Part shown: positions 1-6,426 of the stretch, piece after piece
How positions within the stretch are numbered: position 1 is the first letter of the stretch
Layout: each line of letters begins with the position of its first letter
Assembly: GCA_016786525.1 (NCBI GenBank)
Contig: JAEUVW010000061.1
Location: 1 to 6,426 of the forward strand
Reading direction: 5' to 3'
Source of the DNA: Chitinophagaceae bacterium
Lineage (GTDB): Bacteria; Bacteroidota; Bacteroidia; Chitinophagales; Chitinophagaceae
Length of the DNA: 6,426 nucleotides
Position numbers and translations under genes: made by a program
Notes under the pieces: model-generated
Told to the model about the DNA's origin: nothing
What the model saw: the letters and a program-made list of their open reading frames with translations, nothing else
Database searches by the model: none

Positions 1-2873
1 TCTACCCTTTCTTTGGCAAACTCCACGATCAGGATGGCGTTCTTTGCTGCAAGTCCGATCAGCGTGATGAGACCGATCTGCGCATAGATATTATTGGTCA
101 GGCCGGGCAGGCACAGCAAGGTAAGGATAGAGCCGAAGGCCCCGATCGGTACGGCAAACAATACGGAGAAAGGTATAGACCAGCTTTCATACAGGGCCGC
201 GAGGAACAGGAATACAAACACGATCGTGATACCGAAGATAATGCCGGTACTGTTGCCCGCCGAAATCTCCTCGCGGCTGAGGCCGGAGAATTCATAACCG
301 TATCCTGCAGGCAAAGTCTTCGCTACTTCTTTCAGTGCTTCGATGGCCTGGCCGCTGGAGTAGCCGGGCTTCGGCGATCCGTTGATCTCTACCGAACGGT
401 AGATATTGTAGTGGGAGATCAATGAAGGACTTTCGACCACTTTTACCGATACCAGCGAACTCAGGGGCACCATGCCGCCGAGGTTGTTGCGCACATAAAA
501 TTTACCCAACTCGCTGACTGAACTGCGGAAGCTGCTATCAGCCTGCGCCATCACGCGGAAGTTGCGCCCATAGATATTGAAGTCGTTGATGTAGCTGCTG
601 CCCATCAGCGTTGACATGGTACTGTACACGTCGGAGATGGACACGCCCATTTTCTTGGCTTTCTCCTTGTCTACATCGACCTGGTAGCTGGGCGTATGCG
701 TGGTGAAGAAGGTATAGGCCATCGCTATCTCGGGCCGCTGGTTTACATCGGCAAGGAATTTTTTCGCTACCGCTTCGAACTTCTGGATATCGTCGGTGCT
801 GGTGGTCTGCTGCAGCTCGAAGGTAAAGCCCGCGGTCTGGCCCAGGCCGGGAATCGCCGGCGGGGCAATCACGAGTACGCGTGCTTCTTTAATATCCGCT
901 GTTTTCTTCCTGATCTCCGCAATGATATTTTCCAGCTGCGTCTCTTTCGATTTCCGGTCGTCCCAGGTATGCAGGTTCACAAACAGGGTACCGACATTGG
1001 ATTTGTTGGAGAAGCTGATGATGTTCAGGCCGGCCAGGCCACCCACCAGGCGCACGCCCGGTACAGACTCCACACGCGCCAGGATGTCTTTCAGCATTTC
1101 CTTGCTTCTGGTCGTAGAGGCGGCTTCCTGCATCTCGTAGGTTACATACAGGCGGCCTTCATCTTCTGAAGGAATAAAACCGGAAGGTTTGGATTTGAAC
1201 ATAAAGAACAGTCCTACGAACAGGCAGCCCAGGAAGACCAGCACCAGGGGCGTGGCACGGATCCATTTGGCTACGCCGCTGGTATACGAACGGTTCATGC
1301 GGCCGAAACCTTTATTGAACCAATCAAAGAATTTGTCCAGTTTGTTTTTCTTGTCCGTTGCTGTTTTCGACGGCTTCAGCATAATGCTGCACAAAGCCGG
1401 TGTCAGCGACAAGGCCACGAAAGCCGAAATGATCACCGATACCGCTATGGTGATGGCGAACTGCTGGTACAGTCGGCCTACGATACCGGGTATGAATCCT
1501 ACCGGTACAAATACGGCAGCCAGGATCAGCGCGATGGCAATGACCGGGCCGGAGATATCTTTCATAGCCCGGCGGGTAGCCTCCTTAGGCGACAGCTTAT
1601 GATGATCGATATAATGCTGCACGGCTTCCACCACCACGATGGCATCGTCTACCACGATACCGATGGCGAGCACGAAGGCAAACAGGGTCAGGGTGTTGAT
1701 CGTAAACCCGAAGGGGATAAAGAAGATAAAGGTACCGATCAGCGACACGGGGATGGCCAATACGGGGATCAGGGTCGCGCGCCAGTTCTGCAGGAACAGG
1801 AATACCACGAAGATCACCAGCAGCAAGGCTTCCACAAGTGTATGCAATACTTCATTGATGGACACTTTTACCACGGTAACAGTCTCCAGCGGCATTGCAT
1901 AATCCAGGTCTTTGGGGAAGGATTTTTTCAGCTCCGTCATCGCATTCTTGATGCCTTCAAAGGTTTCGAGCGCATTGGCGCCGGGTGCCTGGTAGATGAG
2001 GATAAACGCTGCGGGCTTGCCGTTCACAAAGGCGTTGCTGCCGTAGTCGAATTTACCCAGTTCCACACGGGCCACGTCTTTCAGGTACACAATGGTACCG
2101 GTGGCGGGTTGGGTACGGACAATAATATTCTCGAACTGCTCTACCGTATTGAGGCGGCTGTTGGTCAGGATGCTGTACTCAAAGGTCTGGCTGTTGGGTT
2201 GCGGGTTGCCGCCTACCGTACCGGCAGCGATCTGCAGGTTCTGCTCGGCGAGGGCAGCCGTGACATCCGCGGGCGTCATACCCAGGTTGGCCAGCTTGGA
2301 GGGGTTCAGCCAGATGCGCATACCGAAGTCGTCGGCGCGGGACACGATGTCCCCAACACCGGGCACACGCTGCAAGGCATCCTTAAGATAGATATTCGCA
2401 TAGTTACCAATAAAGGTGGCGTCGTGGGTACCCTTGGGCGAATAGATGGCCAGGGCCACCATGATGCTGGGATTACGCTTCCGTACTGTAAGGCCCAAAC
2501 GTTTTACGGCATCGGGCAGGGTCGGTTGCGCCACGCTCACGCGGTTCTGTACATCCAGTGCAGCGATGTTCACATCCGTGCCGATGTCGAAGTTCACGTT
2601 GATGGAGCTTTGCCCGCTGCTGGTACTGTTGCTGGACATATAGGTCATGCCCGGGGTACCATTGATTTGGGTTTCAATGGCAGTGGTTGTCGTCTGCTCT
2701 ACCGTTTGCGCATCCGCACCGGTGAAGTTGCCGGATACCGTCACGGTGGGCGGGGTAATGTTGGGGTATTGCGCCACGGGCAGGTTCAACATCGCAATGA
2801 TGCCGACCAGTACGATGACGACGGAAATAACAATGGCCGTTACCGGCTTTTTGATAAAAGTATCTGCAATCAT
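1..2873 (-). CDS. HAE1-family (AcrB/MexB-like) RND efflux permease, C-terminus cut by window edge
   Basis: Inner-membrane, proton-driven permease of a tripartite RND efflux pump, which takes up substrates from the periplasm and outer leaflet and passes them to a TolC channel. I translated it from the ATG at 2873-2871: 957 codons are open to the left edge with no stop or frameshift. The N-terminus (MIADTFIKKP) resembles AcrB, followed by TM1 (about 10-28), LPVAQYPNITPP (31-42), a periplasmic porter/docking region, TM2-TM6 (about 340-495), TM7 (about 541-558), a second periplasmic region, and TM8-TM10 (about 873-950). The proton-relay residues are present: D409 and D410 in GIVVDDAIVVVE, and K944 in LAAKNAILIVEF (AcrB D407, D408, K940). 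AcrB-type pumps are about 1,050 residues, so TM11, TM12 and the tail (roughly 90-100 residues) are missing here. The gene lies 43 nt after the adaptor and is the last visible gene of the operon. The substrate cannot be told; several AcrB drug-pocket phenylalanines are replaced. Family assignment is very secure. Confidence 0.97.
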   Translation of the reverse strand, partial: MIADTFIKKPVTAIVISVVIVLVGIIAMLNLPVAQYPNITPPTVTVSGNFTGADAQTVEQTTTTAIETQINGTPGMTYMSSNSTSSGQSSINVNFDIGTDVNIAALDVQNRVSVAQPTLPDAVKRLGLTVRKRNPSIMVALAIYSPKGTHDATFIGNYANIYLKDALQRVPGVGDIVSRADDFGMRIWLNPSKLANLGMTPADVTAALAEQNLQIAAGTVGGNPQPNSQTFEYSILTNSRLNTVEQFENIIVRTQPATGTIVYLKDVARVELGKFDYGSNAFVNGKPAAFILIYQAPGANALETFEGIKNAMTELKKSFPKDLDYAMPLETVTVVKVSINEVLHTLVEALLLVIFVVFLFLQNWRATLIPVLAIPVSLIGTFIFFIPFGFTINTLTLFAFVLAIGIVVDDAIVVVEAVQHYIDHHKLSPKEATRRAMKDISGPVIAIALILAAVFVPVGFIPGIVGRLYQQFAITIAVSVIISAFVALSLTPALCSIMLKPSKTATDKKNKLDKFFDWFNKGFGRMNRSYTSGVAKWIRATPLVLVFLGCLFVGLFFMFKSKPSGFIPSEDEGRLYVTYEMQEAASTTRSKEMLKDILARVESVPGVRLVGGLAGLNIISFSNKSNVGTLFVNLHTWDDRKSKETQLENIIAEIRKKTADIKEARVLVIAPPAIPGLGQTAGFTFELQQTTSTDDIQKFEAVAKKFLADVNQRPEIAMAYTFFTTHTPSYQVDVDKEKAKKMGVSISDVYSTMSTLMGSSYINDFNIYGRNFRVMAQADSSFRSSVSELGKFYVRNNLGGMVPLSSLVSVKVVESPSLISHYNIYRSVEINGSPKPGYSSGQAIEALKEVAKTLPAGYGYEFSGLSREEISAGNSTGIIFGITIVFVFLFLAALYESWSIPFSVLFAVPIGAFGSILTLLCLPGLTNNIYAQIGLITLIGLAAKNAILIVEFAKERV

Positions 2874-2888
2874 TTGTTGCTGCTTTAT

Positions 2889-2902
2889 GTTGCCGGGGCA
2901 AC
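2889..2902 (-). other. Small intercistronic dyad between adaptor and permease genes
   Basis: GTTGCCGGGGCAAC forms a near-perfect dyad (5-bp stem with a 4-nt loop) in the middle of the 43-bp gap between the adaptor stop (2917) and the permease start (2873). No T-run follows on the minus strand, so it is not a terminator. It is short, and any role in message stability or relative expression is speculative. Confidence 0.25.
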
Positions 2903-2916
2903 CAATTCGTTGATAA

Positions 2917-4062
2917 CTATTTGCCGGGAGCTGCAGCGGCTGCAGGCGCCCCGGTATTGACTTTCACCCCTTCGCGCAGGTTTTGTACCCCCTCCACAAC
3001 AATGGGTTCTCCGGCCTTCAACCCGTCTTTGATGATGATATCGGCACCCAGTGCATTGCCCAGCACTACTTTGCGCTGCGATACTTTGTTGCTGTCGCCG
3101 GGGATGTACACGAAGTATTCTCCGAGTTGCTCTACCACCGCTTTGAAGGGGATAACGACGGCATTGTGCCCTTCGGTATTCTTCACGCGGATCACTCCGT
3201 TCATGCCCGCCCGCAGCATGTTGTCGCGGTTGGGGAAGTCCAGCCTGGCTTTGATGGTACCGGTCTGCGGGTTTACAGCCCTGTCCAGCAGCACGATACG
3301 GCCGGGGTAAGGATATTCCTGCGTACCGAAGGCCAGCTTAAAGGTAGAATCCGAAGCATTGTTTTTTTCGCCCAGCAGCTTCGTAAAGCGGAAGATGTCG
3401 TTTTGCTCGATATTGATGTCTACGGCCAGGTTGCCATCAGTAGACACCGTATTCAGTACGGTTTGACCTGCTGTTACTGCTGCTCCTACTTTTACATTCG
3501 AGATACCGATCACACCATCGAAGGGTGCATAGACTTTCGTGTAGCGCACGCTGGTCTGCACAGCCTGTATATTGGCTTTTGCGGCGGCCGCCTGCTTTTT
3601 GGCTACTTCCAGCGCGGCATCTGCATTGTCCACCATCTGTTTTGCAATGGCTTCGTTCTTATCCAGCTCGTGGTAGCGGTCTGCGTCCTTCTGCGCTTTG
3701 ACCAGGTTGGCTTCCTGCACCTGCAGGCCGGCTACGGCCTGTGCATAGTTGGCGGAATACAATTGCTCGTCTACGGTGTACAACAACTGCCCTTTTTTGA
3801 CACGGGCGCCGTCGGCAAAATGAACGCCGGTGATAAAGCCGCTGACCTGGGGCCTGAGTTCTACCATCTCCAATGCAGTAACAGTGGCAGGATACTCGTC
3901 GTAAAATACGGCATTCGTAGCCTGTGCCTGCTGCACCACTACCGATGGTGGCGGTGGCGCTTTGGGCCCTTCGTTCTTGCCCCCGCAGGAGGCCAGCAGC
4001 AACAGGGAAGCGATGCCGCTGTAGCGGAGCAGTCCGGGAATATATTGATATCGGTTCTTCAT
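2917..4062 (-). CDS. RND efflux periplasmic adaptor (membrane fusion protein), lipoprotein
   Basis: Periplasmic adaptor (AcrA/MexA-like, HlyD superfamily) that bridges the RND permease and the outer-membrane channel. It has 381 residues, a normal length. The N-terminus is a lipoprotein signal: a basic start, a hydrophobic stretch (about 17-25), and a lipobox L-A-S-C with the lipidated Cys at 26. A Pro-rich linker (APPPPS, 35-40) follows. The two halves of the lipoyl domain lie at about 64-98 (LRPQVSGFI) and 176-208 (VYAPFDGVIG), flanking a short, Ala-rich, charged alpha-helical hairpin at about 100-170. The beta-barrel domain is at about 212-297 and the membrane-proximal domain at about 300-370, ending in the typical NLREGVKV. 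The tail is a short Ala/Pro run. The ATG at 4062 is chosen because it directly precedes the signal peptide. The gene sits 27 nt after the tolC-like gene and 43 nt before the permease, so co-transcription is likely. Specific substrate unknown. Confidence 0.96.
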   Translation of the reverse strand: MKNRYQYIPGLLRYSGIASLLLLASCGGKNEGPKAPPPPSVVVQQAQATNAVFYDEYPATVTALEMVELRPQVSGFITGVHFADGARVKKGQLLYTVDEQLYSANYAQAVAGLQVQEANLVKAQKDADRYHELDKNEAIAKQMVDNADAALEVAKKQAAAAKANIQAVQTSVRYTKVYAPFDGVIGISNVKVGAAVTAGQTVLNTVSTDGNLAVDINIEQNDIFRFTKLLGEKNNASDSTFKLAFGTQEYPYPGRIVLLDRAVNPQTGTIKARLDFPNRDNMLRAGMNGVIRVKNTEGHNAVVIPFKAVVEQLGEYFVYIPGDSNKVSQRKVVLGNALGADIIIKDGLKAGEPIVVEGVQNLREGVKVNTGAPAAAAAPGK

Positions 4063-4089
4063 TGTTTCAGTTTAAAAAATTTGTAAGCG

Positions 4090-5439
4090 TTATGGTGTGG
4101 TAAAGGTGATCTGGCCCAGGGCTTTCTGCACGTCGGTCTTACCGGCCAGCACCTGGTACAGGGCGTTGAAATAATTGATCTGGGCACTCCGCAGGTCGGT
4201 CTCGGCGGTGATCACTTCCAGGTAGGTTTTGATACCGGATTTGTATTGCAGCTGTACGACATCGTATACTTCCTGAGCAATCGATACGTTTTCTTTTAAG
4301 GCATTGTAATTCTCCAGGCTGCTTTTATAGGTGGCCAGCGATTGTTCATACTGCTGGTTCACTACATTTTTAATGTTGATTACATCTTCATCGCTGCGGG
4401 ACAATTGCAGTTTCGCGGCACGGATATTGGCCCAACGTTTGCCGCCCTGGAACAGGGGTAAGCCCACCGTCACAGCGGCATAAGAGTTGGGAAAATTGTT
4501 CAGGTACAGCTTGTTGAAATCGTTGTTCTGATAATTGAGGTTATACGCGCCGATCAGCGAGGCGGTAGGCAGGAAGCTTTGTTTGTTATATTGTATACTG
4601 GAGCGCAGCAGGCTTCTTTGTGTTTCGAGCTGGCGGTACTCTACCCTGGCCGTATAATCCGGTTGCTGCAGGGTGTCCAGGTAAATGCTGTTTTCCATAG
4701 CCAGGCTATCTGTCACGACAGCGAGGGTTTCGTTTTCCGGGTAGCCCATCAGGGATTTGAGGTAGGCCACTTTTGCATCGAGCAAGGCCACGGCGCCATT
4801 CTTCGTAGCCCTGATGTTGTTCAGGCTGATGGTCGCACGCTTGTAGTCGATCTTGTCGGTCACACCGGCCTGGTACTGGCTGGTGGCGTCTCTCAGGCTT
4901 CTTTCATTGCGGGCAATATTCTCCTCGGCCACCCTGATCTGCTGCTGCGTCGCCAGTACATCATAAAATGCTTTGGTCACATTGACGACCAGGTCGATCT
5001 TGTTGCTCTCGGTCGTTTGCCTCGATTGCAGGCGCACGTCTTTCTTCGTCTTATTGGCCAGCAATACATCGCGGTTGAACAAGGCCTGGGACAAAGTAAA
5101 CTGCCCATAGGAGGTATTGTCTACCCCGAACTTGATCGCGTTGCCACCGATGATGCTGGTCTGCAGGATAAAGTTGTGCTGCAGGTTGTAGTTGAAATTG
5201 ACCTGCGGATACCAGTCCGACAAGCGGCTGCGTATGTTGGCATTCGTGATCTCTTCATCGATCAGCGATTGCTGTATGCGGGGCTGATATCTGATCGCAT
5301 AGTCTATGGCGCTTTGCAGGGTCACTTCGGGCAATACCGGGTTGGATGCCGGAGCCTGTGCTGCAGCGGATAAGGAAGACAACAGCAGCAAGGCCAGTCT
5401 GCCGGCCCTGTTGCTACCCCATCTTAAACGTTTCTTCAT
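4090..5439 (-). CDS. TolC-like outer-membrane efflux factor (OEP family)
   Basis: Outer-membrane channel of the tripartite pump: a trimeric beta-barrel and periplasmic alpha-tunnel that exports what the permease delivers. From the ATG at 5439 it has 449 residues. Residues 1-29 form a standard Sec signal peptide: basic n-region (MKKRLRWGSNRAGR), hydrophobic LALLLLSSL, and a likely cut after AAAQA; there is no lipobox. Two OEP repeats follow (about 36-235 and 260-445). The second shows the hallmark strand-turn VGLPLFQGGKRWANI (325-339) and the helix motif QYKSGIKTYLEVITAETDL (398-416), then a family-typical end LAGKTDVQKALGQI. Start choice: an in-frame ATG at 5505, 3 nt after the arsR stop, would add 22 residues (471 in all), but that puts a long K/G/Q-rich stretch before the signal peptide and translates a strong hairpin (5456-5476). 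I therefore prefer 5439, where an AAAGAGACAAACT leader precedes ATG. The stop is TAA at 4092-4090. Role is secure; substrate is not. Confidence 0.94.
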   Translation of the reverse strand: MKKRLRWGSNRAGRLALLLLSSLSAAAQAPASNPVLPEVTLQSAIDYAIRYQPRIQQSLIDEEITNANIRSRLSDWYPQVNFNYNLQHNFILQTSIIGGNAIKFGVDNTSYGQFTLSQALFNRDVLLANKTKKDVRLQSRQTTESNKIDLVVNVTKAFYDVLATQQQIRVAEENIARNERSLRDATSQYQAGVTDKIDYKRATISLNNIRATKNGAVALLDAKVAYLKSLMGYPENETLAVVTDSLAMENSIYLDTLQQPDYTARVEYRQLETQRSLLRSSIQYNKQSFLPTASLIGAYNLNYQNNDFNKLYLNNFPNSYAAVTVGLPLFQGGKRWANIRAAKLQLSRSDEDVINIKNVVNQQYEQSLATYKSSLENYNALKENVSIAQEVYDVVQLQYKSGIKTYLEVITAETDLRSAQINYFNALYQVLAGKTDVQKALGQITFTTP

Positions 5440-5455
5440 AGTTTGTCTCTTTGTA

Positions 5456-5476
5456 CCCTGCACTCCCTGTGCAGGG
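5456..5476 (-). other. GC-rich hairpin upstream of the tolC-like gene
   Basis: Perfect 8-bp inverted repeat CCCTGCAC / GTGCAGGG (5456-5463 and 5469-5476) with a 5-nt loop. In the transcript it would form a stable stem ending 16 nt before the preferred tolC start at 5439, leaving an unstructured A-rich leader TACAAAGAGACAAACT. No U-run follows, so it does not look like an intrinsic terminator. It could protect or separate the downstream message from arsR, or tune translation (inference). Confidence 0.5.
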
Positions 5477-5508
5477 CCCACTGTTTTTACTTTCTTCTGC
5501 TCCATTGA

Positions 5509-5787
5509 TCAACGGGCAATCCGGTTGATTTGTGCTGCGTATGCATGCAGGACTGCGCGGTTCACTGTGTACAGGTGATTCCTCCCCTCTTTTTCAAGAG
5601 AGACGAGGTCTGCTTCCAGCAATGTCTTCAGGTGATGACTTACAGAAGGTTGCGCCAGTTTGACCATGCTGACAATCTCAGAACAATGGGCGCAATAATC
5701 TTTCAGGCCTGCCATGTAATACAGGATCTTAAGCCTGGAAGCATCGGCTAGGGCCTTTGAGATCTTTTCAAGTTGAGCCAGTTCCAC
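5509..5787 (-). CDS. ArsR-family winged-helix transcriptional repressor
   Basis: Small DNA-binding regulator of 92 residues, usual for the ArsR/SmtB family, whose members are dimeric repressors that leave DNA on binding metal or on thiol chemistry. The core is clear: LEKISKALADASRLKILYYM (helices 1-2), CAHCSEIVSMV (helix 3), the recognition helix QPSVSHHLKTLLEADLV (46-62), and the wing VSLEKEGRNHLYTVN (62-76). Two cysteines, C32 and C35, form a CxxC at the start of helix 3, the place where arsenic/cadmium sensors of the family carry their CxC metal ligands; H34 lies between them. The start is GTG at 5787-5785; no ATG lies between it and the in-frame upstream stop at 5820-5818. It is the first gene of the efflux cluster, so it probably represses itself and the pump genes (inference). 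The signal it senses cannot be read from sequence; a regulator without an inducer-binding metal is also possible. Confidence 0.93.
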   Translation of the reverse strand: MELAQLEKISKALADASRLKILYYMAGLKDYCAHCSEIVSMVKLAQPSVSHHLKTLLEADLVSLEKEGRNHLYTVNRAVLHAYAAQINRIAR

Positions 5788-5875
5788 AGATACAATAGAT
5801 TGAAGGATGCAAATGTATCAATGGAAATTTGTGAAGAAATGTTAAAACTAAACAAACGTTTAATTAAAAAGATCC
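5788..5875 (-). promoter_or_regulatory. AT-rich intergenic region with candidate promoter for the arsR-efflux operon
   Basis: This is the only gap long enough for an operon promoter. On the minus strand it contains TACATTTG (5817-5810), an exact match to the Bacteroidota -7 element TAnnTTTG. The upstream -33 element is poor: a TTTC lies 18 nt further upstream instead of the expected TTTG/TTG. If the box is used, transcription would begin about 5803 and leave a leader of about 16 nt before the GTG at 5787. The TTTG at 5860-5855 or so is too far away to pair with it. The region also carries the candidate operator listed separately. Confidence 0.45.
5789..5819. promoter_or_regulatory. Candidate ArsR operator: GATACA/TGTATC inverted repeat
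   Basis: A perfect 6-bp inverted repeat, GATACA at 5789-5794 and TGTATC at 5814-5819, separated by 19 bp (25 bp between arm centres). One arm overlaps the candidate -7 box, and the other ends 2 bp before the arsR GTG, so a dimer bound here would block transcription. ArsR-family operators are commonly imperfect inverted repeats over the promoter, though usually with closer arms. An inverted repeat this short can arise by chance in a region of this size, so this is a hypothesis. Confidence 0.25.
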
Positions 5876-6426
5876 CTATTTGTGCGTTCGCAGGAAATCG
5901 CCGAGCTGCTGCATGGCCTGTGCACGGTGACTGATCTTCTTTTTGACCTCTGGCGGCAATTCGGCAAAGGTGTGCTCATACCCGTCGGGAATAAAGATAG
6001 GATCGTAGCCAAAGCCGTTGCTGCCCCTGGGCTCGTGAATGAGTGTACCGTGGCAGGTTCCCTCGAAGTAACGGGGTACCCCATCCCATACCAGGCATAA
6101 AACGGCGGTGTAAAATGCTTTCCTGTTCTCTTTGCCTTGCATATCCTGCAGCAGTTTGTCCAGGTTTTCCTGGTCGGTAGCATTTTCGCCGGCATAGCGT
6201 GCACTGAATACGCCGGGCTGGTTGTTCAGGGTCAGCACGGAAATACCGGAATCGTCGGACAACACGTTCTGGTTGCAGAACGCAAATACGGTTTTTGCCT
6301 TCTGCAAGGCATTTTCCTTGAAGGTAAGGTATGGTTCTTCTATAGCCTGGTCGAAGCCGATATCGTTCAGGGACAGGACCTGCACGCCTTCAACGAGCTC
6401 CTGCAATTCGGCGATCTTTTTCTTAT
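5876..6426 (-). CDS. rdgB: RdgB/HAM1-family non-canonical purine NTP pyrophosphatase, 5' end cut by window edge
   Basis: Cytoplasmic enzyme that hydrolyses dITP/ITP and XTP to the monophosphate plus pyrophosphate, keeping deaminated purines out of DNA and RNA. 182 residues are visible, beginning KKKIAELQELVEG at 6424; the gene is open to the window edge and lacks only about the first 10 residues, the usual ATNN-type nucleotide-binding start. Family motifs occur in order: TFKENALQKA, the acidic active-site motif SDDSGISV (bases about 6259-6236), PGVFSARYAG, GFGYDPIFIP (about 6016-5987) and SHRAQAMQQLG (about 5932-5900). The TTG at 6406 is internal and should not be taken as the start. The stop is TAG at 5878-5876, 88 bp before arsR. 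It is a housekeeping gene and probably not functionally linked to the pump. Identity is secure. Confidence 0.96.
   Translation of the reverse strand, partial: KKKIAELQELVEGVQVLSLNDIGFDQAIEEPYLTFKENALQKAKTVFAFCNQNVLSDDSGISVLTLNNQPGVFSARYAGENATDQENLDKLLQDMQGKENRKAFYTAVLCLVWDGVPRYFEGTCHGTLIHEPRGSNGFGYDPIFIPDGYEHTFAELPPEVKKKISHRAQAMQQLGDFLRTHK

Noticed and set aside
696..1602. Several plus-strand open frames opposite the permease 3' half
   Set aside because: All overlap the continuous minus-strand permease frame and show no domain or start context of their own.
1599..2960. Very long plus-strand open frame (453 codons) opposite the permease
   Set aside because: It lies antisense to a clear AcrB-type gene, has His/Gly/Gln-rich composition with no recognisable domain, and is explained by the codon bias of the real gene on the other strand.
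2983..4086. Plus-strand open frame (367 codons) opposite the adaptor
   Set aside because: Antisense to the well-supported adaptor gene; Cys/Tyr/His-rich low-plausibility protein with no domain.
4579..5373. Plus-strand open frame (264 codons) opposite the tolC-like gene
   Set aside because: Antisense shadow of the OEP-family gene; no independent coding evidence.
5849..5862. Possible terminator after rdgB (TAAAC/GTTTA stem, then GTTTTAAC on the minus strand)
   Set aside because: A 5-bp AT-rich stem with a 4-nt loop and no real T-run is too weak; AT-rich sequence gives such stems often.
5854..5867. AAACGTTT and TTAATTAA palindromes in the intergenic region
   Set aside because: Short palindromes expected in AT-rich DNA; not clearly placed with respect to the candidate promoter.
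5860..6204. Alternative minus-strand frame (114 codons) overlapping rdgB
   Set aside because: Out of frame with the motif-bearing RdgB reading frame; no domain.

Overview
The window reads as chromosomal DNA of a member of the Bacteroidota, most likely Chitinophagaceae or a close relative. This is inferred from the protein style: a lipoprotein adaptor, an outer-membrane factor and an HAE1 pump with Bacteroidota-like sequence, genes without clear Shine-Dalgarno sites, and a TAnnTTTG-type promoter box. Base composition is moderate (roughly half G+C by eye) except for one AT-rich intergenic stretch at about 5788-5875. No rRNA, tRNA, CRISPR array, insertion sequence or phage gene is visible.

All five genes lie on the minus strand, so transcription runs from right to left. 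At the right edge (6426-5876) is a 5'-truncated rdgB-type gene for a non-canonical purine NTP pyrophosphatase, a housekeeping nucleotide-pool cleaner. An 88-bp AT-rich gap follows. It holds a candidate promoter (TACATTTG, 5810-5817) and a GATACA/TGTATC inverted repeat that could be an operator.

From there a four-gene, closely packed cluster runs to the left edge: an ArsR-family repressor (5787-5509), a TolC-like outer-membrane factor (5439-4090, or 5505-4090 with an upstream start), a lipoprotein periplasmic adaptor (4062-2917), and an HAE1/AcrB-type RND permease (2873 to beyond base 1). Together the last three make a complete tripartite drug/solute efflux pump: the inner-membrane proton-driven permease, the periplasmic adaptor and the outer-membrane channel. 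The ArsR protein heads the operon and is the obvious candidate local regulator.

The permease keeps its proton-relay residues (D409, D410, K944) and is open for all 957 visible codons, so the pump looks functional. Its last roughly 90-100 residues are outside the window.

Nothing in the window demands a new type of system. The points most worth a second look are the ArsR regulator with a CxxC pair at the position of the classic metal-binding helix, the strong GC-rich hairpin just before the likely tolC start, the candidate arsR operator, and the loss of most of the phenylalanines that line the AcrB drug pocket in this permease.
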